Shown here: positions 24,800 through 32,540 of the stretch, piece after piece
Layout: every line of letters begins with the position of its first letter
How positions within the stretch are numbered: the first letter of the stretch is position 1
Source: Rodentibacter mrazii
GTDB lineage: Bacteria > Pseudomonadota > Gammaproteobacteria > Enterobacterales > Pasteurellaceae
Assembly: GCF_001998825.1 (NCBI RefSeq)
Contig: NZ_MLHG01000074.1
Location: forward strand, 1-32,540
DNA length: 32,540 bases
Direction of reading: 5' to 3'
The notes under the pieces: model-generated
What the model was told of the DNA's origin: nothing
Database searches by the model: none
What the model saw: the letters and a program-made list of their open reading frames with translations, nothing else
Made by a program: the position numbers and the translations under genes

Positions 24800-26149
24800 A
24801 TGCTTATTGTGATTATGATTGCCGCAATTTTATTGCTGCTTTTGCTTATTATAAAATTCAAAGTCCACGCATTTGTGGCATTGATTATTGTCAGTTTGCT
24901 CACGGCACTGGCTGCCGGCATTCCGGTGGAAAAAATTCTCCCTACCTTGCTTGGCGGGTTTGGTAACACGCTGGCATCCGTTGCGCTACTTGTCGGATTA
25001 GGCGCAATGATTGGACGTTTATTGGAAATCACCGGTGGTGCGAAAGTACTTGCGGATACCTTGATTAATAAATTTGGCGAGAAAAAAGCCCCCTTTGCGT
25101 TAGGTGTTGCTTCATTATTATTCGGTTTCCCTATTTTCTTTGACGCCGGTTTAGTCGTAATGCTCCCCATCGTGTTTAGTGTGGCAAAACGTTTCGGCGG
25201 TTCAGTATTACGCTATGCCTTTCCTACTGCCGGTGCATTTGCCGTAATGCACGCTTTCCTTCCGCCTCATCCCGGCCCTGTTGCGTCCGGCGATTTGCTG
25301 GGGGTAAATATTGGTTTATTAATGATCGTCGGTTTAATTTGTGCTATCCCGACTTGGTATATCGGTACTTATTTATTCAGTATGTTTATTAGTAAAAAAG
25401 TGCATGTTGATTTGCCAAAAGCATTTTTAAACGCCGTGGCAATTAGCGATACCTCAGTACAGAACCCGCCTAGTTTTGCCCGTGTGATGACCGTTTTATT
25501 ACTGCCAATTATCCTTATTTTATTTGATACTGGGTTGAATACATTAAGTGTGGCAAAAGTGATTGATGGTTCGCAAACTTGGGTGGCATCGCTCCGTTTA
25601 ATTGGTAAAACGCCTATTGCGTTATTAATCACATTGATCGTGGCAATTTTATTGCTTAAAGATCAACGTAGTTATGAACAAATCGAAAAAATCTGTGACA
25701 ATGCCCTAGGTCCTATCTGCTCAATCGTGCTGGTTACCGGTGCGGGCGGAATGTTTGGCAGCGTGCTACGAGCCAGCGGTATCGGTGATGTATTATCCGC
25801 GATGCTATCGGATACTGGTATGCCAATCATTGTTGCCGCTTTCGTTATTGCAATGGTGATGCGTGTTGCACAAGGTTCGGCGACCGTTGCGCTTACCACG
25901 GCGGCAGCACTTATTTCCCCAAGCGTTGCAGCGGCAACCGATTTAAGTCAATTTGATCTTTGCTTTATCGTCATCGCTATTGCGTCGGGTGCAACCGTCT
26001 TATCCCACGTAAACGATTCCGGTTTCTGGCTTATGAGCCGTTTCTTGGAAATGGATACCAAAACCACATTAAAAACTTGGACATTACTTGAAACCTCAAT
26101 TGGCGTGGTGGGCTTTATCATTGCCCTTATTGGCAGTATCATTCTCTAG
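24800..26149 (+). CDS. gntP: Gluconate permease, GntP family
   Basis: A 449-aa inner-membrane gluconate:H+ symporter with about 12-14 helices. Family marks are LVGLGAMIGRLLEITGGA, FGFPIFFDAGLVVMLPI, HAFLPPHPGPVA (about 152-163), AQGSATVALTT and SHVNDSGFWLMSRF. E. coli GntT, GntU and GntP are close in length. It is preceded by TTGGAGA and divergent from gntK, with shared CRP and GntR sites. I use gntP as a family name; gntT would be equally defensible. Confidence 0.92.
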   Translation: MLIVIMIAAILLLLLLIIKFKVHAFVALIIVSLLTALAAGIPVEKILPTLLGGFGNTLASVALLVGLGAMIGRLLEITGGAKVLADTLINKFGEKKAPFALGVASLLFGFPIFFDAGLVVMLPIVFSVAKRFGGSVLRYAFPTAGAFAVMHAFLPPHPGPVASGDLLGVNIGLLMIVGLICAIPTWYIGTYLFSMFISKKVHVDLPKAFLNAVAISDTSVQNPPSFARVMTVLLLPIILILFDTGLNTLSVAKVIDGSQTWVASLRLIGKTPIALLITLIVAILLLKDQRSYEQIEKICDNALGPICSIVLVTGAGGMFGSVLRASGIGDVLSAMLSDTGMPIIVAAFVIAMVMRVAQGSATVALTTAAALISPSVAAATDLSQFDLCFIVIAIASGATVLSHVNDSGFWLMSRFLEMDTKTTLKTWTLLETSIGVVGFIIALIGSIIL

Positions 26150-26153
26150 TCTG

Positions 26154-26199
26154 AAAGTGCGGTCAATTTGCAAAACATTTCTAAAATTGACCGCACTTT
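26154..26199. terminator. Hairpin from paired uptake signals after gntP
   Basis: A perfect 16-bp stem (AAAGTGCGGTCAATTT / AAATTGACCGCACTTT) with a 14-nt loop, 5 bp after the gntP stop. The uptake signals are at 26155-26163 and 26190-26198. Only a short T-run follows, so it may be a weak terminator; it also precedes the cnoX start by 40 bp. Confidence 0.65.
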
Positions 26200-26239
26200 G
26201 TTAAAATCAGCCATTATTTTTTCCGAACAAGGATGGACA

Positions 26240-27097
26240 ATGGCTGATTTTCCTTTTATTGTTGAGATCAATGAACAAAATCTCACTGAAATTCTTCAAC
26301 AATCTCTTGAAAAACCGCTTGTGGTAAACTTTTATGCGCCTAGCCATAAAGAATCTGCTGATTTTTTAGCATTGCTGGAACGTGTAGCTGAGCAATATCA
26401 AGGGCAATTTATACTCGGCAAAGTGAATTGTGAAACCGAACAAATGATTGCTGCGCAATTTCGTATTCAAGCCTTACCAACTACCTATTTATTCAAAGAA
26501 GCGCAAGCATTGGATGCTTTTCCCGGTGCATTGGATCAAGCCTCGCTCTTACAACGTTTAAGTGTGATTTTGCCAAAAGAGGAAGAACTCAAATTTCATC
26601 AAGCCTTAGATTTCTTACAAGTAGAAAATTACGATGCCGCATTGCCACTATTAAAAGAGGCGTGGGAACTTTCCGATAAGAAAAACAGCGATATCGCCCT
26701 ACTCTATTCAGAAACCTATATTGCGATGAAAAAAACCGAGCCGGCACAAGAAATTTTAAATCAAATTCCGTTGCAAGATCGGGATAGCCGCTGGCAGGGT
26801 TTACAAGCACAGATTGAATTGTTAATTCAAGCGGCAGATACACCGGAAATTCAACAATTAACTGCGGATTATGCGAAAAATCCGACGCCGGACATCGCAG
26901 TTAAACTTGCCGTACAATTACATCAAGCGGGCAGAAATGAAGAAGCACTCAGCCTTCTTTTTGATCTTTTAAAAACAGATTTAAACACACAAAATGGTGA
27001 AGTAAAACAACAATTTTTATCTATTTTAAGTGCAATGGGTAATGCGGATCCGCTCACCAATAAATTCCGCCGATTACTTTACTCTCTGCTCTATTAA
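26240..27097 (+). CDS. cnoX: Co-chaperone (chaperedoxin) YbbN/CnoX
   Basis: A 285-aa protein with an N-terminal thioredoxin-like domain (about 5-115) and C-terminal TPR-like repeats (about 120-285), full length against E. coli YbbN/CnoX (284 aa), which holds unfolded proteins and hands them to GroEL or DnaK. The active-site position reads FYAPSHKES (31-39), without any cysteine, so it cannot work as a disulfide reductant; C64 (KVNCETEQ) matches E. coli C63. The start chosen is the ATG at 26240 with AAGGA; a longer in-frame reading from 26168 runs through the terminator hairpin and is rejected. Confidence 0.92.
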   Translation: MADFPFIVEINEQNLTEILQQSLEKPLVVNFYAPSHKESADFLALLERVAEQYQGQFILGKVNCETEQMIAAQFRIQALPTTYLFKEAQALDAFPGALDQASLLQRLSVILPKEEELKFHQALDFLQVENYDAALPLLKEAWELSDKKNSDIALLYSETYIAMKKTEPAQEILNQIPLQDRDSRWQGLQAQIELLIQAADTPEIQQLTADYAKNPTPDIAVKLAVQLHQAGRNEEALSLLFDLLKTDLNTQNGEVKQQFLSILSAMGNADPLTNKFRRLLYSLLY

Positions 27098-27100
27098 ATA

Positions 27101-28165
<1,065 letters not shown>

Positions 28166-28177
28166 TTAAGACAGCTG

Positions 28178-28244
28178 GGTGTGTGAAACAAAGTTTCATG
28201 CACCTATTATCGCGCTCATGCGTGGATTTTTCAAAATCCATGCA
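28178..28244 (+). repeat. Two tandem hairpins in the trxB-cydD gap
   Basis: Hairpin 1 (28178-28204): GGTGTGTGAAAC / GTTTCATGCACC with an AAA loop. Hairpin 2 (28219-28244): TGCGTGGATTTT / AAAATCCATGCA with a two-base centre. Both need G-U wobbles, so they are better as RNA than DNA structures, and both 3' arms share CATGCACCT. No T-tract follows. Confidence 0.6.
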
Positions 28245-28258
28245 CCTTGTTCCTCTCT

Positions 28259-28264
28259 TATAAT
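28259..28264 (+). promoter_or_regulatory. Consensus -10 element close to the cydD start
   Basis: A perfect TATAAT, 11 bp before the cydD ATG, without a good -35. If used, the leader would be only about 5 nt. Confidence 0.45.
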
Positions 28265-28275
28265 CAACAAAATCT

Positions 28276-30039
28276 ATGGACAAACTTCGCCAAAAACACT
28301 TGCAAAAATGGCTTCGCGCACAACAAGCACCAATTCAGAAATTAATGCGCACTAATATTGCCCTTGCAACGCTTTCTGCACTCATTTTGGTGGCGCAAAC
28401 TTATTTTCTTGCCATGCTACTTGATAAGCTCATTATGCAAAACGTGTCACGTAACGAATTAATTCCTTATTTTCTTGGACTGATTATTTGCTTTACCTTA
28501 CGTGCCGTGATTTTATGGGCAAGGGAAAAAATCGGTTTTGAAGCCGGCCGCCAATTACGCAATCATATTCGCCAAAAAATTCTAGATAAAATTCACCTTG
28601 TCGGACCGGCAATCATCAATCAAAAACCGGCCGGAAGCTGGGCAAGTATTATGTTGGAACAGGTAGAAAATTTACATAATTTTTATGCCCGTTTCTTACC
28701 TCAACAAAGCCTTTCCGTCATTGTCCCGATAGTCATTTTGATCGCAGTCTTTCCGCTTAATTGGGCAGCAGCGTTAATTCTAATGGTTACGGCTCCCTTA
28801 ATACCGCTCTTTATGATTCTTGTGGGAATTGCTGCGGCAGACAGTAGCCAAAAGAATATGGATACCCTCGCCCGGTTAAGCGCACAATTTTTGGATCGCT
28901 TGCGTGGGCTTGAAACTTTACGGCTTTTTAACCGCTCTTTTGAACAAACCCAACACATTGAAAAAACAACGGAACATTTCCGTGAAACCACAATGGACGT
29001 GCTAAAACTCGCCTTTTTATCCTCAGCCGTGTTGGAGTTTTTTACCTCTATTTCTATTGCATTAATGGCAGTCTATTTTGGTTTCAGTTATTTAGGACAA
29101 ATAGAATTTGGCACTTACAGCACTCCGCTTACCCTTTTTATTGGTTTCTTTTGTTTAATTCTTGCACCGGAATTTTATCAACCGCTACGCGATCTAGGTG
29201 CTTATTATCACGATCGTGCCGCCGGTATCGGGGCGGCTGATGCGATTGTCGATTTCTTGGAAACCGATTACCTCACCACTCAACAAAATGAGCGTACAAT
29301 TTCCCTTGAAAGTGCGGTTGAAATTCGGGCTGAAAATTTAGTCGTCCTTTCTCCCCAAGGCGTGCCACTTACCCAACCGCTCAATTTTCATATTCCGAGC
29401 AATCACAATGTAGCGTTAGTCGGGCAAAGCGGCGCAGGAAAAACCTCCCTCATCAATGCGATTTTAGGTTTTCTACCCTATCAAGGATCGCTCAAAATTA
29501 ACGGTCAAGAATTGAGCGAAAGTAATTTGGCTGAGTGGCGAAAGCATATCGCATGGGTGGGGCAAAATCCGTTACTCCTGCAAGGAACGATCAAAGAAAA
29601 TTTGTTACTTGGCAATATTCAAGCAAATGATGAAGAAATTGACCGCGCTTTAACGCGATCTCAAGCGAAAGAATTTACCGATAAACTTGGCTTAAACTAC
29701 GAAATCAAAGACGGCGGTATGGGTATTTCCGTAGGACAGGCGCAACGTCTTGCCATTGCCCGTGCGTTGTTACGTAAAGGGAATTTGCTACTGCTTGATG
29801 AACCCACCGCAAGCCTTGATGCCCAATCGGAAAATCTTGTTCTTCAAGCACTAAATGAAATGAGTTGTTATCAAACCACATTGATGATCACGCATCGCAT
29901 TGAAGATCTAAAACAATGCGATCATATTTTTGTAATGCGTCAAGGTGAAATTATACAATGTGGCGAATTTGCCCAATTACAACGGGAAGAAGGCTTCTTT
30001 GCGGAACTTCTCACTCAACGACAACAGGATATTCAATAA
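28276..30039 (+). CDS. cydD: Cysteine/glutathione ABC exporter subunit CydD
   Basis: A 587-aa half of the heterodimeric inner-membrane ABC exporter CydDC, needed for cytochrome bd assembly and for moving cysteine or glutathione to the periplasm. It has a six-helix transmembrane region (about 1-315), then an ATPase domain with Walker A GQSGAGKT (383-390), signature ISVGQAQR (484-491), LLLLDEPTASLD and a switch histidine in ITHR. The start aligns with E. coli CydD (588 aa) although no Shine-Dalgarno is visible. cydC starts within the stop codon (TAATG). Confidence 0.95.
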   Translation: MDKLRQKHLQKWLRAQQAPIQKLMRTNIALATLSALILVAQTYFLAMLLDKLIMQNVSRNELIPYFLGLIICFTLRAVILWAREKIGFEAGRQLRNHIRQKILDKIHLVGPAIINQKPAGSWASIMLEQVENLHNFYARFLPQQSLSVIVPIVILIAVFPLNWAAALILMVTAPLIPLFMILVGIAAADSSQKNMDTLARLSAQFLDRLRGLETLRLFNRSFEQTQHIEKTTEHFRETTMDVLKLAFLSSAVLEFFTSISIALMAVYFGFSYLGQIEFGTYSTPLTLFIGFFCLILAPEFYQPLRDLGAYYHDRAAGIGAADAIVDFLETDYLTTQQNERTISLESAVEIRAENLVVLSPQGVPLTQPLNFHIPSNHNVALVGQSGAGKTSLINAILGFLPYQGSLKINGQELSESNLAEWRKHIAWVGQNPLLLQGTIKENLLLGNIQANDEEIDRALTRSQAKEFTDKLGLNYEIKDGGMGISVGQAQRLAIARALLRKGNLLLLDEPTASLDAQSENLVLQALNEMSCYQTTLMITHRIEDLKQCDHIFVMRQGEIIQCGEFAQLQREEGFFAELLTQRQQDIQ

Positions 30040-31766
30040 TGCGTGCATTACTGCCTTTTATACGTTTATTTGGTTTTGCCAAATTGCCATTGATTTTAGG
30101 CTTAGTGCTGATGATTTTGGGTTTGGGATCCAGTATGGGATTACTCACTCTATCAGGGTGGTTCTTAGCTGCGACCGCCATTGCCGGACTTGGTACACTA
30201 TTTAACTTTTTTTATCCCTCTGCCAGCGTACGAGGATTGGCGATTGGGCGCACGGTGATGCGTTATTTTGAAAAAATTGTCACCCATGATGCCACTTTCC
30301 GCATTTTGTCAAAATTGCGTGTTCAAGTATTCAAGAAAATTATCCCTTTAAGCCCGGCAGTGTTAAATCGCTATCGCAACAGCGATTTATTAAATCGTTT
30401 GGTCTCCGATGTGGATACACTGGATAGCCTATATTTACGCTTACTTGCCCCATTTTTTACGGCGCTATTTGTAATTGTAGCGATGAGCATTGGATTAAGT
30501 TTTATCCATGCCCCACTTGCGCTTGGTTTAGGGGCATTTTTATTGATTTTATTAATCACCATTCCAACCCTTTTTTATCGTTTGGGACAAAAATTCGGTG
30601 CACGTTTAGTACAAGCCCGTGCCACTTACCGTACGCAATTTTTAGAATTTATCCAAGCACAAGCGGAGCTACTCTTGTTTAACGCAGAAGATAAATTAAA
30701 AGAAAAAATGGCGACAACAGAAAAAATATGGCAAGCGGATCAAGCACAAGAAGCCAAATTAAGCGGATTTTCCACCGCACTTGTCCTCTTCCTAAATGGT
30801 CTGCTCATTTGCGCAATGTTGTGGTTTAGTAGCCAAGCGGATTTTGGTACAGGTGAATATCGCGCTGCCTTTATTGCCCTTTTCACCTTTGCGGCTTTGG
30901 CTGCTTTTGAAATTATTATGCCATTGGGTACGGCATTTTTGCATATCGGTCAAGTCATCGCCGCAGCAGAACGGGTAACCGATATTATTGAGCAACAACC
31001 CTTAGTTGAATTTCAGGGCAACGCCGAATTTGAACCTCAAGTACAGTTAATTTCGGCTAAGAATTTGAGTTTCACCTATCCGGAGAGAGAAAATCTTGCC
31101 CTGGATAATCTCACGCTTGATTTGGAACAAGGGCAAAAAATTGCAATCCTGGGTAAAACGGGCAGCGGTAAATCAACATTACTTCAATTATTAGTACGCA
31201 ACTATGATGCCAATCAGGGGGAGCTTTTACTTGCCGGTAAACCTATTCCCCTTTATTCCGAACAAACGCTACGTGAGCAATTTTGCTTTTTAACTCAGCG
31301 GGTACACGTGTTTAGCGATAGTCTGCGTCAAAATTTACAGTTTGCCGCCCACGAAAAAATTTCCGATGAAAAGATGATCGAGATACTCAATCAAGTGGGA
31401 TTGGGCAAATTATTAGATCAAGCACAGGGTTTAAATATATGGCTTGGTGATGGCGGTCGCCCTCTCTCCGGTGGCGAACAGCGCCGCTTGGGAATCGCTC
31501 GTATTTTATTAAATAATGCGCCGATTTTATTGTTAGACGAACCCACAGAGGGACTTGATCGCGATACGGAACGCCAAATTTTACATTTAATTTTACAGCA
31601 TGCAAAGAACAAAACTCTGATTATGGTTACCCACCGTTTAACGGCAATTGAACAATTCGACACAATTTGCCTAATAGATGAAGGGAAACTTATTGAAAAA
31701 GGCGATTATGAAAGTCTAATCCAAAAAGAAAACGGATTTTTCAAGCGGTTAGTAGAACGGATATGA
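30039..31766 (+). CDS. cydC: Cysteine/glutathione ABC exporter subunit CydC
   Basis: A 575-aa partner of CydD (E. coli 573 aa). It has a transmembrane region (about 1-325; GLGSSMGLLTLSGWFLAATAIAGLG) and an ATPase with Walker A GKTGSGKST (372-380), signature LSGGEQRR, ILLLDEPTEGLD and VTHRL. The start ATG at 30039 overlaps the cydD stop by one base (TAATG); an open reading further upstream in the same frame lies inside cydD and is rejected. The 4.5S RNA gene converges on its 3' end. Confidence 0.95.
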   Translation: MRALLPFIRLFGFAKLPLILGLVLMILGLGSSMGLLTLSGWFLAATAIAGLGTLFNFFYPSASVRGLAIGRTVMRYFEKIVTHDATFRILSKLRVQVFKKIIPLSPAVLNRYRNSDLLNRLVSDVDTLDSLYLRLLAPFFTALFVIVAMSIGLSFIHAPLALGLGAFLLILLITIPTLFYRLGQKFGARLVQARATYRTQFLEFIQAQAELLLFNAEDKLKEKMATTEKIWQADQAQEAKLSGFSTALVLFLNGLLICAMLWFSSQADFGTGEYRAAFIALFTFAALAAFEIIMPLGTAFLHIGQVIAAAERVTDIIEQQPLVEFQGNAEFEPQVQLISAKNLSFTYPERENLALDNLTLDLEQGQKIAILGKTGSGKSTLLQLLVRNYDANQGELLLAGKPIPLYSEQTLREQFCFLTQRVHVFSDSLRQNLQFAAHEKISDEKMIEILNQVGLGKLLDQAQGLNIWLGDGGRPLSGGEQRRLGIARILLNNAPILLLDEPTEGLDRDTERQILHLILQHAKNKTLIMVTHRLTAIEQFDTICLIDEGKLIEKGDYESLIQKENGFFKRLVERI

Positions 31767-31782
31767 GAAAAAAAGAAGTTGG

Positions 31783-31894
31783 GCGGAAACCTTCCCAGCT
31801 TCTTCTCGGCACACAGCACTTCCGACTTTGGCTGCTTTCTTCCGAACCTGACCAGGTAAACCGGACACCGTTGCGAGAGACCGAGAAGGTTTCC
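31783..31894 (-). ncRNA. ffs: Signal recognition particle RNA (4.5S RNA)
   Basis: Minus strand, about 112 nt (E. coli 114). The terminal stem GGAAACCTTC pairs with GAAGGTTTCC. The hallmark tip is present: CTGGTCAGGTTCGGAAGAAAG then CAGCCAA, with the GGAA tetraloop and the symmetric and asymmetric internal loops that bind Ffh. Exact ends are inferred from the stem. A run of seven T residues follows about 6 bp after the 3' end (plus-strand A-run near 31768-31774), overlapping the region just after the cydC stop. Confidence 0.93.
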
Positions 31895-31921
31895 ATTGAT
31901 ATCGCAATGCGATTGCGCGCT

Positions 31922-31950
31922 ATTATGCAAAAATTGATGAGTAATTGCAA
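31922..31950 (-). promoter_or_regulatory. Promoter of ffs
   Basis: Minus strand: -35 TTGCAA (31950-31945), 17-bp spacer, -10 CATAAT (31927-31922), then a GC-rich discriminator AGCGCGC. The predicted start near 31915 implies a leader of about 20 nt containing the hairpin CGCAAT-CGC-ATTGCG before the mature 5' end. Confidence 0.65.
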
Positions 31951-32026
31951 AGGTTAATTCCCCCAAATTGCAAGAATACGGTGAATTTGACGAGAATTTA
32001 GACCGCACTTTCAGGAATTTAATGAA

Positions 32027-32497
32027 ATGAACTATCTTCAATACTACCCAACGGATGTCATTAACGGTGAAGGCACACGCTGCACACTTTTTGTCAGCGG
32101 TTGTACCCATGGATGCAAGGGTTGCTACAACCAAAAAAGCTGGTCGTTCAGTGCCGGCATACTATTTGACGAAGCAATGGAACAGCAGATTATCAATGAT
32201 TTAAAAGATACCCGTATCAAACGTCAAGGTTTAACTTTGTCCGGTGGCGACCCATTACATCCTCGCAACGTAGAAACGCTTTTGCCTTTCGTACAACGGG
32301 TAAAACGTGAATGTCCCGACAAAGATATTTGGGTATGGACAGGTTACAAATTAGATGAGTTGGATAAAAATCAGCGTGCCATGCTACCCTATATTGATGT
32401 CCTCATTGACGGAAAATTTGAACAAGAAAAAGCCGATCCAAGCCTAGTTTGGCGGGGATCGGCAAATCAGGTGATTCACCGTTTTAAAAACATTTAG
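32027..32497 (+). CDS. nrdG: Anaerobic ribonucleotide reductase activating protein
   Basis: A 156-aa radical SAM activase (E. coli NrdG 154 aa) that makes the glycyl radical on NrdD, giving dNTPs without oxygen. The 4Fe-4S motif is C26-x3-C30-x2-C33 (SGCTHGCKGCYN); the glycine-rich SAM segment LSGGDPLHP and DIWVWTGYKLDEL are present. AGGA lies 10 bp before the ATG; an overlapping ATG at 32022 reads only two codons. An uptake signal is just upstream (32002-32010). The partner nrdD is not in this window. Confidence 0.95.
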   Translation: MNYLQYYPTDVINGEGTRCTLFVSGCTHGCKGCYNQKSWSFSAGILFDEAMEQQIINDLKDTRIKRQGLTLSGGDPLHPRNVETLLPFVQRVKRECPDKDIWVWTGYKLDELDKNQRAMLPYIDVLIDGKFEQEKADPSLVWRGSANQVIHRFKNI

Positions 32498-32522
32498 GGC
32501 AGAAATAATTTTCTGCCCTAAA
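32493..32522 (+). terminator. Hairpin at the nrdG stop
   Basis: TTTAGGGCAGAAA / TTTCTGCCCTAAA, a 13-bp perfect stem with a TAAT loop, overlapping the stop codon. No T-tract follows, so termination is plausible but not certain; it could also protect the 3' end. Confidence 0.55.
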
Positions 32523-32540
32523 TATTACGAAATTAAATAT

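Noticed and set aside
24763-25170. 135-aa minus-strand open frame inside gntP
   Set aside because: Antisense to the gntP transmembrane region; its composition is the mirror of hydrophobic codons.
31934-31947. FNR box upstream of nrdG (TTGATGAGTAATTG)
   Set aside because: Only the left half-site fits; the right half lacks ATCAA, and the stretch is used by the ffs promoter.
31706-32134. 142-aa minus-strand open frame over ffs
   Set aside because: It covers the 4.5S RNA gene, its promoter and part of nrdG; the RNA gene explains the region.

Overview
This window looks like chromosomal DNA of a gamma-proteobacterium of the family Pasteurellaceae. The clearest sign is about 29 copies of the nine-base DNA uptake signal AAGTGCGGT, roughly one per 1.1 kb, which is the Haemophilus-influenzae-type signal. 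This places it near Haemophilus, Aggregatibacter or Pasteurella; I cannot fix the genus. Several gene clusters keep the order I recall from H. influenzae: metB-ldhA-trxA, thiBPQ-bioB, and ompA-ydiJ-thioesterase-hemH. No phage, insertion sequence or CRISPR array is visible, so this is mostly core genome with informative intergenic DNA.

Layout: 1-177 holds the 5' part of an unrecognised membrane protein without a clear start. Bases 268-657 hold a four-tRNA operon (Gly-Cys-Leu-Lys, minus strand). Bases 911-3477 carry metB, ldhA and trxA. Bases 3655-8770 carry proline catabolism (putA, putP). The minus-strand block 8819-13203 is a TPP riboswitch followed by thiB-thiP-thiQ-bioB. Then come grxD (13324-13653), a lemA operon with two TPM-domain proteins (13738-15572), and ompA (15685-16773). 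A 400-bp regulatory region with unusual inverted repeats separates ompA from ydiJ. The series ydiJ, menI-like thioesterase, hemH runs to 21667. A nested inverted repeat with two copies of an interspersed repeat follows, then selD, the gluconate genes gntR, gntK and gntP, cnoX (ybbN), trxB, cydD, cydC, the 4.5S RNA gene ffs (minus) and nrdG.

Themes: thiol and redox balance recurs (trxA, grxD, cnoX, trxB, cydDC), with haem supply (hemH) and anaerobic metabolism (ldhA, nrdG). Carbon scavenging (proline, gluconate) is under apparent CRP control: near-ideal CRP sites lie before putA and in the gntK/gntP divergent region, the latter interleaved with two GntR-type operators. Thiamine import and biotin synthesis appear to share one transcript behind a TPP riboswitch.

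Most notable: (i) selD is longer than a plain ORF search shows; an in-frame UGA at codon 16 is followed directly by a convincing SECIS hairpin, so it is very probably a selenoprotein; (ii) an interspersed repeat of about 75-80 bp with the core GGACACACTGCGTGTGTCC occurs three times, twice as an inverted pair inside a 200-bp nested palindrome; (iii) competing hairpins lie in the ompA upstream region; (iv) two separate 10-11 bp inverted repeats, each with exactly 32 bp between arms, lie upstream of putP and ydiJ; (v) PutA lacks the usual DNA-binding domain, so put regulation must come from elsewhere.
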